Of a DNA stretch of 64,000 nt, positions 10,366 to 21,248 are shown piece by piece. The notes under the pieces are model-generated. The model made no database searches and was not told where the DNA came from. It saw only the letters and a program-made list of their open reading frames with translations. The position numbers were made by a program, and so were the translations under genes. The first letter of the stretch is position 1; each line of letters starts with the position of its first letter. The DNA is from Lytechinus variegatus (Eukaryota > Echinodermata > Echinoidea > Temnopleuroida > Toxopneustidae), in the NCBI RefSeq assembly GCF_018143015.1, contig NC_054754.1:24504894-24568893 (forward strand). Reading direction: 5' to 3'.

Positions 10366-13300
10366 CCCAGACTATAGCAAGAGCCTCTTTTTCTACAGTA
10401 GCATAAGCCTTCTCTCGGGGCTGGAGCTTCCGACTAGCATAGCTGACTGGGAACATTTCTCCTGTTCCCTCGCTTTCTTGAAGGAGGACGGCTCCAACAC
10501 CCACATTGGATGCATCTGTGCGTAGATAGAACGATCGACTGCAGTCTGGAAGTTGTAGAATTGGAGAAGACGTCAAACACGACTTAAGTGTTTTGAACGC
10601 TTCTTCCTGACTACCTCCCCATGGAATCAGATTGGGAAGCTTTGCTCTGGTAAGGTCCGTCAATGGCGATGCAATGGTTGCGAAGTTTGGGATGAAGCGT
10701 CGGTAGTATCCGACAAAACCGAGGAAAGATCGCAACTCCTTCTTTGTACGTGGTGGATTTGCATCTTGTACATTTGCGATTTTGTCACTTTGAGGCTGAA
10801 GTTTTCCATGGCCGACCAGATGGCCTAGAAACTGAATTGACTGGCATCCGACTTCACACTTACTGGGCTTAGCAGTAAGTCCAACCTCACGTAGCCTCTC
10901 TAACAAGGCTTGAATTGCTTGGATGTGTTCCTCCCAGGTTTGAGTATGTATCAAGATGTCGTCAATGAAGTTGTCAGTGTGAGTCAAGTTCCTAACGACA
11001 TTTCTCATCATCCGAGTGAATGTGGCTGGGGCATTCACGAGCCCAAAGGGCATGACTCGGAACTGATATAACCCAGCAGGGGTGAGAAATGCAGTGTAAG
11101 GCTTGGCCCTGTCCGTTACTGGAACCTGCCAATAACCTTTTGTCAAGTCAAATTTGCTGAAATAATAGTCTTGAGAAATGGAAGCAAAAATATGCTCAGG
11201 GTCTGGTATTGGTTCTGCATCGAATACAGTAATCCGGTTAAGAGTGCGGAAATCAATGCAGAATCTTTTACTCCCATCCTTCTTATCAATGAGGACAATG
11301 GGAGATGCGTATGGAGACTCAGAAGGTTCTATGATTCCCATCTTGAGCATGGTATCCACTTCACTTCGTATCGTCTCCTGTAATGCATGAGGAACGGTGT
11401 ACTGTTTCCTGCGAAATGGCGTGTCAGATGTTAATTTGATGTCATGTTCAGCGATGTTGGTCTTTCCTGGACAGTCTGTGAGGACGTCAGCAAACTCACT
11501 CAGCATACTTCTTATCTCCTGTTGTTGGGACGCATGAAGGCTCTCATCAAGATGCACCTCTGCTGGTCCTTCTGTCGATTTCAATACAGGTGTCTGAGTG
11601 CAAACTGACTTGTTGGGAAATGGCATTTCCACATCCAGTGCTTCGGTTATCACTGCAGCACCTTTCTCTACCACATCAGACTCCTCTCTTGATAGGTATG
11701 CTTTCAGTAGATTGGCATGAAATAGCTTGACTTGGCCATTCAAATCGACCTCATAGTCACAACTACTCTTCTTACCAACAATGGCAAAGGGACCTTTCCA
11801 GTGAAGTAGAAGCTTGTTGTGCTCCGTGGGAAGCAACAAGAGAACCTTATCACCAACCTTGAAAACACGATTGCGACTCTTTTGGTTGTAGTAGGAACGT
11901 TGTTGTTCTTTGGCTTTTGAGAGATTCTCATGGGCTATTTTGCAAGTCTCTTGCAACCTGTTTTGGAGATCAAACACATACTCGTACGTACTTCGGGTTT
12001 GGTCCTCCAATGTTTCTTCTGTCCAGATCTCTTTCAACAAGGTGAGTGGACCCCTAACCCTCCGTCCATAGATGAGTTCAAAGGGGGAGAACCCAAGGCT
12101 GGCTTGAGGTGCTTCACGGTAGGCAAAAAGAAGAGCCCCGAGGTAGCGATCCCAGTCCTTAGGCTTCTCGGCGCACATCCTCCGCAACATCTGTTTGAGT
12201 GTGCCATTGAAGCGCTCCACGAGCCCATTTCCAGCTGGGTGGTACGGAGTAGTAAACAACTGACGCAAAGACAGCAACTTGGTCACTTCTCGAAATAGGC
12301 CAGAAGTGAATTGCGATCCCCGATCGCTCAATATCTCTTGTGGCACGCCTATGCGGGAGAAAATATCAACAAGTGCATCAGCTATGGTAATGGCTTCGAT
12401 ATTTTTCAAAGGGACTGCCTCGGGATAACGGGTGGCAAAGTCTACCATAGTGAGTATGTACTTATTTCCATTATGCGTTCTTGGTTCAAGGGGTCCCACA
12501 ATATCAACAGCTACCCGTTTGAAAGGTGTGTCAATGATAGGCATGTTTCCCAAAGGAACCTTTTGGACTCTGCCCTTGGGAAACGTTCGCTGGCATATGT
12601 CACAAGATTGTACAAATCTTGTTATATCACCCTGTATTCCAGGCCAGTAGAAATTCATGTGGACACGGTCACTAGTTTTCTTTATCCCTTGGTGTCCACC
12701 AAAGAGAGACTCATGAGCAATTTTCATCACTTGAATTCTGAGTTTCTTGGGAAGAACTACTTGTTGAGTTGTATGGTTCCCATCTTCTGGGGGCGACTGA
12801 TAATGTCGATACAAGATCCCCTTCGAAACTACAAAGGTAGAAACTGATCCATTCTTACCAATTTTAGGATCACCGTCTTCTGCCAGTTTGTAGTATTGAC
12901 TTAGAGTGGGGTCAGCCTTTTGCTGTGTCCGCAGATCATCAGCGGTGACAATGTCAGTGACAGGAGAAGGTACTTTGAGTGGTTGATGTCTCGGTTCAGG
13001 TCTTGCCTTCTGTGCTCTTGTCTGTACTGCATGAACTTCTTCAGTTGCGGCTTGCTTCTTACAAGGCGCAGAGACATCAACTTTCCAATTAGGATCCGGA
13101 TCGGAGGGGCATCTCACCCCAACAATATTGCCTAAGACAAGATCGTAGATAGGGTTAGTCATGCACAAAGCAGTTACTATCCCAGTATAATATGGAGTAT
13201 TAATATATACCTTAGCTACTGGTACTTTCCTGACCGTACGATCAATGAGTAGGCATAGCCGGTGCTGTCCAGTAAGCTCGTGTTCTTCAACAAGGCTACG

Positions 13301-14578
13301 ACGGACGACAACACCACTGCAGCCACTATCCCTCAATAGCTTTACAAGGTGTTTTCCCACCAACCCGTCAACCACTGGCATTCGGCTACGTCGCCCTTCG
13401 TCGCATGCTGCTGACATGATGGGTAGCTGATGTCCACAACGTAGAGTAACTTTGTCAGAGTCAATGCAACAATCTCCTGCCTGTTGAGGGAAAGCACAGA
13501 AAGCAACTACATCCTGGTTAGGATGTAGAGAGGTATCATCATGGCTAAAATGAGGCGATTGATCAAATTCTATCTCACCTTCAGATATAGCGGGTTCTTC
13601 AGGGAAGGAAGTCTCCAAATCTCCTTCAGTTTCCTGAAGACAGGATGCACGAGTGGGCGTGGTTCGGTAGGGGCACTCATTGGCAAAATGCCCTGTCTTT
13701 TTGCACACGTAGCAAGTCCTTGGAGGCCGGGGTCGGTTACTAGAAAGTCCTCCAGAGGGACGAGTAGGCTGTCTAGGCTGGATCGCTCTTTCCTGCTGGT
13801 TCGATGTAGGATGGTTCTGCCCTCGAGGGTTGAATCTCCTGTCGGGGTTGTAGTAGTGTGCAAACGTAGATCGCCTGGCATCCACAAATCGTTCGGTTAA
13901 CTTCCCAAGGCTGGCAAGGTCTGTAACATCTCTTTCCTTCAAAAAAATCAAAAGTTCTGAAGAGCATTTACTCAAATACTGTTCACGAATCAACAGAGCT
14001 TTCAACTCATCAAATGAATTATTGACATGAGCTAGATTAGTCCAACGATCAAATAGGGTTATCAATCGGGCTAGAAATTGGCTAGGGGTTTCGTCTTTGT
14101 CAGGACGTGCACTCCTAAATTTGCCCCGATATCCATCTTCCGTGAGATTGAATCGGTGAAACAAGGCTTCTGTCACCTTCTCATAAATTTGGGAGTCCTT
14201 CCCATCTAATCTCCCATAAACCTCCAATGCTTTACCAGTCAGTAGGGCACCCAGATTAATGGCCCAAGTTTCTTTTGGCCATTGTTGTTGTTCTGCATAT
14301 TTCTCAAATCTATTAAGGTATGAATCCAAATCATCTATTTCTTCTTGGAAAACAGGTAATTTGGGAGCACGGGGCATACATGCGGGTCTTGCTAAGGTTT
14401 CATCAACTTTATTTTCCCCAATATCTTTCTGCAATTGAAGAATTTGAATTTCATTCCTTTTCAGTTCTAACAATTGTACCCTTTCCTCTCTTGCAGCATT
14501 CTCCCTTTCTTTGACAAAGTCCGCCAATTCTTTTCCCTCTAATTTCAGCTCCTTAGCAAACTCTATCCATTTATCCAT
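10349..14578 (-). CDS. Gag-protease-integrase-RT-RNase H polyprotein (Gmr1-like)
   Basis: 1409 codons. Gag occupies about residues 1-310, with an N-terminal coiled-coil-like Glu/Lys/Leu stretch (15-55) and a CCHC zinc knuckle (C289, C292, H297, C302). Protease has a DSG active site at 417-419. Integrase follows: HHCC zinc finger (H622, H629, C659, C662), a D692-D752-E788 triad with the canonical 35-residue D-E spacing, and a GPF-type module near 928-932. Reverse transcriptase follows integrase, with FDLTKGYWQ at 1143-1151 and the FIDD catalytic box at 1204-1207 (FIDD in place of YxDD). RNase H begins with D1355 and E1397/E1399, then breaks at residue 1409. The start is the first Met after the primer-binding-site leader. 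Gag and Pol are fused in one frame, so no programmed frameshift is needed. Confidence 0.95.
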   Translation of the reverse strand: MDKWIEFAKELKLEGKELADFVKERENAAREERVQLLELKRNEIQILQLQKDIGENKVDETLARPACMPRAPKLPVFQEEIDDLDSYLNRFEKYAEQQQWPKETWAINLGALLTGKALEVYGRLDGKDSQIYEKVTEALFHRFNLTEDGYRGKFRSARPDKDETPSQFLARLITLFDRWTNLAHVNNSFDELKALLIREQYLSKCSSELLIFLKERDVTDLASLGKLTERFVDARRSTFAHYYNPDRRFNPRGQNHPTSNQQERAIQPRQPTRPSGGLSSNRPRPPRTCYVCKKTGHFANECPYRTTPTRASCLQETEGDLETSFPEEPAISEGEIEFDQSPHFSHDDTSLHPNQDVVAFCAFPQQAGDCCIDSDKVTLRCGHQLPIMSAACDEGRRSRMPVVDGLVGKHLVKLLRDSGCSGVVVRRSLVEEHELTGQHRLCLLIDRTVRKVPVAKVYINTPYYTGIVTALCMTNPIYDLVLGNIVGVRCPSDPDPNWKVDVSAPCKKQAATEEVHAVQTRAQKARPEPRHQPLKVPSPVTDIVTADDLRTQQKADPTLSQYYKLAEDGDPKIGKNGSVSTFVVSKGILYRHYQSPPEDGNHTTQQVVLPKKLRIQVMKIAHESLFGGHQGIKKTSDRVHMNFYWPGIQGDITRFVQSCDICQRTFPKGRVQKVPLGNMPIIDTPFKRVAVDIVGPLEPRTHNGNKYILTMVDFATRYPEAVPLKNIEAITIADALVDIFSRIGVPQEILSDRGSQFTSGLFREVTKLLSLRQLFTTPYHPAGNGLVERFNGTLKQMLRRMCAEKPKDWDRYLGALLFAYREAPQASLGFSPFELIYGRRVRGPLTLLKEIWTEETLEDQTRSTYEYVFDLQNRLQETCKIAHENLSKAKEQQRSYYNQKSRNRVFKVGDKVLLLLPTEHNKLLLHWKGPFAIVGKKSSCDYEVDLNGQVKLFHANLLKAYLSREESDVVEKGAAVITEALDVEMPFPNKSVCTQTPVLKSTEGPAEVHLDESLHASQQQEIRSMLSEFADVLTDCPGKTNIAEHDIKLTSDTPFRRKQYTVPHALQETIRSEVDTMLKMGIIEPSESPYASPIVLIDKKDGSKRFCIDFRTLNRITVFDAEPIPDPEHIFASISQDYYFSKFDLTKGYWQVPVTDRAKPYTAFLTPAGLYQFRVMPFGLVNAPATFTRMMRNVVRNLTHTDNFIDDILIHTQTWEEHIQAIQALLERLREVGLTAKPSKCEVGCQSIQFLGHLVGHGKLQPQSDKIANVQDANPPRTKKELRSFLGFVGYYRRFIPNFATIASPLTDLTRAKLPNLIPWGGSQEEAFKTLKSCLTSSPILQLPDCSRSFYLRTDASNVGVGAVLLQESEGTGEMFPVSYASRKLQPREKAYATVEKEALAIVWGVQKV

Positions 14579-14672
14579 GATCTAAAGGTCCTACTAAATT
14601 CATTAGATAAAACAGGAAATAATCTATCAATAGGCTCAACCTGCTTGATAATACAAAGTTGTTTTTTTCTTC

Positions 14673-14690
14673 TCCCGGGTCTCGGCACCA
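14673..14690 (-). other. Primer-binding site, tRNA-Phe-like
   Basis: On the minus strand TGGTGCCGAGACCCGGGA begins three bases after the 5' LTR. It complements the 3' end of a tRNA finishing in TCGGCACCA. From memory this best fits metazoan tRNA-Phe with one G:U or mismatch position; the tRNA identity is inference. Confidence 0.75.
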
Positions 14691-14693
14691 AAT

Positions 14694-16190
14694 TGTCAGG
14701 TTTGAGCCAAGAACTTCAACAAAAGAAACTTATAGATCACTGAAATATACTTTTAACTTCCCTTTTTAATCAAGGACTTGAGGAACCTCATCACATTTAA
14801 CACTTATCCAGTCAATCCAACACCAAACAATCTCACATTGGTTGCACACCGAATATCAAATCAATTCAATATCAAACTATACAAACTTCCAATGGATCAA
14901 ATTGTTCAACTAATAAATAACACATTAATAAGTGCATCAACTTGCTGGAAAAACAGATTTCAAATTAATCAAGTATCACAGTGTAAAAAATGACAAAGAC
15001 TACTAATGCCTACATGCATATTGGCCAATATTGTCAAAAGTCAATTGTATTCCTGAGTGTCAGTTAAATTCAGTTGCGATGTCCCAAAAGGTTCGTTCAT
15101 GAACATGTGGTTGAAACTTAGACTGGAAGTGCAAGTTCAGAAATAAACGTTTGTCACCAACTCCATAAGGTTTGTCTATAAAGATGTTGATAGAAACTAT
15201 CAGAAGCATACGTCACCTATACGCCTTCATCAAACCTACGGTAAGCAGGATCAGAACTGATGACTGAAGAATCAGTAGGGTTCGGCCATGATATACAACA
15301 GAACGCGGTCTGGCAGATCGCACAGTTGGCTTTCAAGTTTGGAGCGCTGGCCCAGGCGTTAGCAACTGTCACTAAGTCTCACTAAGTACATCCACAAAGA
15401 AGGAGCGTAAGTCCCCTGCCGTTTCACTGAGGTAGCAGGCGATCAAATTCCAATGTCCAATGTTGCTGCCACAAAGGGGCCTCACAAAGGGGCCTCACAA
15501 AGGCGTCTCCGGTGTCAAGCCAAGACTCAAAGGGCGTGGCCGAAGTCTAGACAATATCCTCAGTAATAAGAGCTACCTGTAAATCATAACCAATGCTTGC
15601 GTGTAACAGTAACCATTCCTTTTATAAATGTCAGTATTCATCATAATACAACAGGATATCACTTATCATACCATAGTAATTATTATTCATAATGCATTTT
15701 AACTGCAAGATATTTTATCCACTGCAAATAAGGACAAAGTACATGTAAAGATAATTCAGTGAATTAAGATTTCAATATTCAGAATACACATTTCAAACAG
15801 CATTTGTATTATTACTCTGTTAACCTGTCTATCTTTCAATTAAAGTGGAAGAAATGTAAGGGTATAATTCAACTTACAACTTGACTTGTGAAAATAGGCC
15901 AGAAAGGAAGACACAGGTCCTCTCTCTCCAAAAGTCAATAGGCACAGTGCTTGCCCAAGCTATACAAGAAAGGCAACCCTTCACTCTATCTCTCACTCCA
16001 CACATCAGCTCACACACTTCCATTCAGAATCGCTCAAGCCAACACACAGTTTCTTTAGAGGTTAATTTGCATATCAAGTCAAACTGTAGCTCCTAAAGTT
16101 GTGCCTGCAATAAAGGAATCAAGAATGCTAATAGGTTAACTAGCAAAAGAACTGAGGGATATCTGTCAAAGAAATTAGTCACACCTGACA
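14694..16190 (-). repeat. 5' LTR of the Gmr1-like element
   Basis: 1497 bp, and transcription of the element would start here. It is identical to the 3' LTR apart from the 13-bp tandem unit present twice at about 15477-15502 and a few or single substitutions. Two copies this alike imply a recent insertion. Confidence 0.95.
15618..15626 (-). promoter_or_regulatory. TATA box candidate in the 5' LTR
   Basis: TATAAAAGG on the minus strand, about 565 bp into the LTR. It is the only canonical TATA I noticed in the LTR and would place the R region downstream of it. Prediction from motif only. Confidence 0.5.
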
Positions 16191-16195
16191 TGGAC

Positions 16196-17410
16196 CAACC
16201 CTCAAATGGTCTAGATTTAGGCGTCCTATACTATAAAGACAATGTGGAATTCGTCTGTTTTGAGTTGATTATTATTTTATTATTTTTTATTGTTCCATAG
16301 ACTCATACCAACTCATACCAACAAGACGTGCTAGATCTATATATATTCTAGATCTACTTAGATATCCAGTGTGGAACAACATCTTCAACAAACAGATCGA
16401 GACTGGTCAAAGCATTTGTCTACAGTCTAGTTAGACAAATAAAGTTTTCTAGATCTTTAGACTTGGGTCTATCGATCAACTAGACAGGAATAACCGTCGT
16501 TTCTGGGGATTTATTCAACAATTTCTGACATTTTACTATAATCTCCATCGGTGAGTGAGCCAGCGCAGTTCAGCAGAGCAACCAAAATACAGAGACTGAA
16601 GCTTTTGGTCTATCGATCAACATGATCAAGATCTAGGTTAGATGTAGACTTCACTTATTACTGATTGGAATGTATTTCTAAATTTATAAGTTTTGGGGAA
16701 AATGGTGAAAAGAAATGATAACATACTACTGATAGATACGTGAATTATTTTTTTAATACCCATTGGCATTGCTGCCTGCTCTAATAAATAAATAAATGAG
16801 TCACGGCCTATATGGACTGCAGATAAATGCTGATCGACGCCTAGCAGAACAAGTACCAGTGCTAGACTAGGGGGTTGAAATCTAAGCAGACGACGGAGCA
16901 TAATGTAGCTTAAGCATAGAATGATGATGGGTTCAGCGAAGAGCCCAGAGAAAATAAGGGGGACATATTCAATCCCGAAATGCTTTGCGAGTGGTCACAA
17001 AATCGTCTCGGCGCAAATCACCTAATTCAGCCGTCTGGTGAAATCGCTGATAACAACAATCACCGACTTGGTAATGATTTTAGTTTCCTGAAACTTGCAT
17101 TTGTAAAGTTTTAGATATCAAAGTATGTTTTCATATTTATGTATATCCTTCAACATATTTTTCAATGTTATCTTTGATATCGTTGTAGTCATATTCTTTC
17201 ATATTCGTTTCTTGATCACTACTAATTTGTTGTTGTATTTGATCTGCATTTGATTTCGTTGTCATGAACAATAAAATATGCGCGCAGCTCAGTTGCATGC
17301 GCGTATCGAGTTGACCTTCCTTAGAGCAACACGCTTGTGTGTTGCTGCCCTCTACGTTCGTTGTTGAGCGCTAATTGACCGCTAATTGAGCTTTCAGAAT
17401 ACCGCCCCTG
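16196..17410. other. Right arm of the interrupted TIR complex, no gene
   Basis: Non-coding. It contains CTAGATCT motifs matching those left of the retrotransposon and, towards the end, the inverted counterparts of sequences at 7055-7180, finishing with the TIR CAGAATACCGCCCCTG. Confidence 0.55.
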
Positions 17411-17582
17411 AGTACTGTGTGCAGGCGCGGATCCAGGATTTCGTAGGGAGGGGGGCCCAAATTCGACCTGATTTTGGCGCCCCTGTGTACTTTTCGGAAA
17501 AATGGCGGCCCCTCCCTCCCCCCAGGCAATCATAAGTGCCTTAAATGCATGTTAAATTATCTTATTTCATGGGCACATGAAT

Positions 17583-20500
17583 CAGGGGCGGATCCAGCCT
17601 TCGCCAATAAAGGGGCCCGGAATTTTTTTTCAGCCATATTTTCCCCGATCGGCCGCTCGAAGATGTTTTTTTTTGCGTTTGTTTCTTTGAAGGGGGTAGT
17701 CCTATAAGTCACTTCTTAACTTTATTCTTTAAATCAACATAAATGTATAATATCATAATCCTTATTTTATAGTGCCTGCGCGAAGCGCGAGCAATTTTTT
17801 TTGAATTTGTATGTATTTTTTCCTAAAATTTGAACATTCGGAAAAAAGATGTTCCTGCAATAATTACTGCGAACGCGAAGCACTAGTAGAAATTTTTGAT
17901 AAACGTTTTCAACTGATCGGAAAGGTAGGCCTACCAGTCCTGTTAAAGACTGCATACAGTTAGCCATGAAGATGTTATATATTTCAACAATCAAATAATG
18001 CGAGCGCGAAGCGCGAGCTGAAAATTTTTGACATTTCTACATAAAGAATGGAAAACTTTAATCAGTTTTTGTAATCATGAACAGGACAGCTATACAGTAT
18101 AACTAAACAATTGATACGAGCGCGAAGTGCGAGCGGAAAAATTCTAGATTTAGACCTAGAACGGGACACTCTATTCATGTTTCCTAAATCATGAAAAAGA
18201 TGAGTAAGAGGGGATCTTCCTACATTAATCATGCGAGCGCAAAGCGCAAGCAGAAAATGTTTGTATACGTTTTGAACTGATCGAAAAGTGCCTTTTAAGG
18301 ACTGCTTGCATTTAGACATGAAGACATTAAATATATTTCATCAATTAAATAATGCGAACGCGAAGCGCGAGCTGAAATTTTTTGACATTTCTTTATAAAG
18401 AATGGAAAACTTTAATACAATTTACTTAATTACAGAAAAAAAACATTTCGAATCTGTACTGATTCCCAATATTTATCACACACAAATCCATTATTCCATA
18501 AACTAAAGACTCTAACAGTATTTGACATAAATACACTTCAAAGTTTACTACTTATGTTTAAGTACGTAAATAACATGCTCCCAACTACCTTCATTCCACA
18601 ACTTTTATTCTCTGAATACATCTATTCATTCATACCGTACCCATAACTCTTCAAATTTCCATTGCGCAGAGATCCATAAGACACCATGGTCCAGATTTGT
18701 GGAACTCTCTACCAGCAGAGTCTGTAAAACAATCTTCGTCTCTTCACTCATTTAAGGCAAACGTTAAATCTATGTTATTATCAGAATATTTGAAGTAAAA
18801 TTTCTGTGTCGTATCCTTTTTATCGTGAATTTATTCCTCCTTCGATTTAGTCATTACCAATATCTTCATCATGACCACCATCATCTCCATGGCCTTCATC
18901 ATCATCATCATCATCATCTTCATACTATAATATTGCATGAATTCATGTTTCGTATTTGAAAATATATGCCGATTCTGCTTTATAAATGTATTAATTCAAT
19001 TAGTATAAGTTTGGGATTGTCATTTTTTTCAAGCAATCTGCTTATGATGACAATCCTCCTGCAAATTGTGAATATCATATATAGTTAATCATTTTTGTCA
19101 GGAATCATTTTTTAGTACTCTTTATTTATGATTCATGCCAAAAATGCTAACATATTATGTTTATTATGTTGTAAAAAAATTATTATATGAATGTTATGGA
19201 TGCAGAAGAAAACAATAAATCAAATCAAATCAATTGATGCGAGCGCGAAGTGCGAGCGGAAAAATTCTAGATTTAGACCTAAAACCGGACACCCTATTCA
19301 TGTTTCCTAAATCATGAAAAAGATGAGTAAGAGGGGATCTTCCTACATAAATAATGCGAGCGCAAAGCGCGAGCAGAAAATGTTTGTACACGTTTTGAAC
19401 TGATCGAAAAGTGCCTTTTAAGGACTGCTTGCATTCAGCCATGAAGACATTACATATTTCACAATCAAATAATACGAGCGCGAAGCGCGAGCTGAAAATT
19501 TTTGACATTTCTACATAAAGAATGGAAAACTTTAATCAGTTTTTGTAATCATAAACAAGATAGCTATATAACTAAACAATTGATGCGAGCGCGAAGTGCG
19601 AGCGGAAAAATTCTAGTTTTAGACCTAGAACGGGACACTCTATTCATGTTTCCTAAATCATGAAATAGATGAGTAATAAAGGATCTTCCTACATTAATAA
19701 TGCGAGCGCAAAGCGCGAGCAGAAAATGTTTATATACGTTTTGAACTGATCGAAAAGTGCCTTTTAAGGACTGCTTGCATTTAGCCATGTAGACATTACA
19801 TAGGCCTATTTCACAATCAAATTATGCGAGCGCGAAGCGCGAGCGTAAAAAAATCGAGATTTCGACCTTGAACAGGATACTCTATTCATGTTTTGTAAAT
19901 CATGAAAGGGGATCTTCCTACGTTAATAATACGAGCACAAAGGGCGAGCAGAATTTTTTGATATTGTGATCTGAAACTGGATAACTGAATGAAAATGCGC
20001 GCGCATGTTTCAGATTTAGAATCTAGGCATTCTAAACAATCTTTTATCATGAAAATAAAAGCGAGCGCGAAGCGCGAGCTTAAAATATTTGATATTCCGA
20101 TCTGATATTTCAAACTCTTTTTAGGAAACTTGTAAGGTGGATATAAATCGCACTTGATAAAGAGCTGATATGTTTCATTATTACTTTAATTTTGAGACAT
20201 AGGACCTTGACATCCTTAGGACATGTTATCATATGAATATGATGACTATATATCTTCCTATTCATCTTGCTAAGCGCGAGGTAAAACAAAAGTGACAATT
20301 TAATTATTAAATTGATATCTTAGTATTAATGCATAATGAGGACGCGGAATCTGATATTATGGCCTGAACATTTCAAGCATCTTTTTATTTATGAATAGGA
20401 TGCATCATTAATTAGTTGATATGTTTTTAACCATTAATGCGAGCGCAAATCGCGAGCCGAAATTTTTGATAAACTGTCATGAAAAGGGGATTTTAAGTAG

Positions 20501-21061
20501 TTTGTTATACAATCAATATTGAGACATACATAACCCGCCAATCAAAAATGCAAGCATAGCAGCGCTAGCTGATGCGTTTTGACAATCAGACCTGAAAAGG
20601 GATATTTTGAAAACTTTATGGAATACATGAAAATAATAGGTACCTGATAAATCAAAATTCGCGAACGCGCAGCGCAATTGGAAAATGTTAATATTCAGAC
20701 CATAAAACTGACATTTTTACAGAGCACTTTTTAAAAATCAATATGTAAATCAAAAAAAATAATGAAAGTTCAATTTCCAAGGAGAAATATTGTATACTGA
20801 CTTCCAAACTTGATATTTAAGCTCCGTGTTGAACAAGATATGTGGATCACTTAACAGGCAATGCGAGCGCGAAGCGCGAGCGAAAATTTTATATAGTGAC
20901 ATAAAATATTTTTTATCTTCCTCTCATCTTATTTTATTCATTCGTCTTCCTCCTTTTCTTTTTTCTCTTTTCTTTTCCTTCCTTTTTCTTTCTTCCCCCT
21001 TTTTTTTGCTCTACCAATAGGGGGGTCCGGGCCCCTCGGGTCCCCACCTGGATCCGCCTAT
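17583..21061. mobile_element. Nested TIR element carrying the 117-bp array
   Basis: The left end CAGGGGCGGATCCAG and inverted right end CTGGATCCGCC share GGCGGATCCAG, followed inward by GGGGCCCGG at both ends. The flanking octamers ACATGAAT and GCATGAAG agree at six of eight positions, a plausible decayed target duplication. The body is almost entirely the GCGAGCGCGAAGCGCGAGC array, interrupted by a LINE. Confidence 0.6.
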
Positions 21062-21165
21062 GCATGAAGAAGAGGCAATTGAATAATGGTTTTATAATGA
21101 TGTGTTCATGAATAAATGTAATATCACCTTAAAAAATAATCAATGCGAGCGGGAAACTCGAGCGA
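17770..21165 (+). repeat. 117-bp satellite array with GCGAGCGCGAAGCGCGAGC core
   Basis: About 20 monomers, each marked by the core or a close variant and separated by AT-rich spacers. In 18000-18352 and 19238-19820 three spacer types (a: TTTTTGACATTTCT; b: ATTCTAGATTTAGACC; c: ACGTTTTGAACTGATCG) repeat in fixed order, giving a ~352-bp higher-order unit. Monomers past 19,930 are more diverged and irregular in length. Small ORFs here are repeats of the same non-coding unit. Confidence 0.85.
18411..19230 (+). pseudogene. 5'-truncated LINE (RT C-terminus + 3' UTR) inside the satellite
   Basis: Inserted within an 'a' spacer of the array: the spacer breaks after AACTTTAAT and array sequence resumes with AATTGATGCGAGCG. 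It encodes the C-terminal end of a CR1/L2/Jockey-type ORF2, with RHHGPDLWNSLP, then SLHSFKANVKSML and a stop at 18796-18798. A 3' UTR with an ATC repeat (18888-18925) and a tail of AATCA repeats follows. The 3' 215 bp match 825-1040. Confidence 0.8.
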
Positions 21166-21248
21166 TTTTTTTTTCAACCATTTGATGCTTTCAATTTCGT
21201 TTAACTTCTCATCAGAGTAGGCCCTGCTAGAATTATGTGAGTGGGAGC

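Larger units (their letters stand above)
8548..16190 (-). mobile_element. Full-length Gmr1-like Ty3/Gypsy LTR retrotransposon
   Basis: A complete 7.6-kb LTR retrotransposon on the minus strand, flanked by the 5-bp target duplication TGGAC (8543-8547 and 16191-16195). The two LTRs start TGTCAGG and end CCTGACA, are ~1.49 kb each and are almost identical. A primer-binding site and a polypurine tract sit in the expected places. A single long frame encodes Gag, protease, integrase, reverse transcriptase and most of RNase H in that order. Integrase upstream of reverse transcriptase is the Ty1/Copia order, found among Ty3/Gypsy-type sequences in the Gmr1-like group. There is one frameshift in RNase H, otherwise no damage, so the insertion is young. 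Confidence 0.95.
4984..17410. mobile_element. Nested TIR transposon complex, insertion site defined by a paralogous empty site
   Basis: The left end reads CAG, a G-run, then TATTCTGAAAAG. The right end reads CAGAATACCGCCCCTG, its reverse complement apart from the G-run. Joining the flanks (GACCAG and AGTACTG) reproduces exactly the uninterrupted copy at 25141-25153. Subterminal sequence is shared in inverted orientation: CAACGAACGTAGAGGGCAGC at about 7062 and again inverted at about 17350, and TTTTGTGACCACTC at about 7138 and again inverted near 17000. No transposase reading frame was found, so it looks non-autonomous. It carries nested TIR elements on the left and the Ty3/Gypsy element at 8548-16190. 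Confidence 0.7.

Noticed and set aside
12311..12847. 178-codon plus-strand ORF inside the retrotransposon
   Set aside because: Antisense shadow of the integrase-coding region; the minus-strand frame has all catalytic motifs.
17767..20113. Series of similar minus-strand ORFs (KCQSLKGTFRSVQNVYKHFLLALCARI type)
   Set aside because: They repeat with the satellite period and end with it; no start or splice support, so taken as satellite translations.
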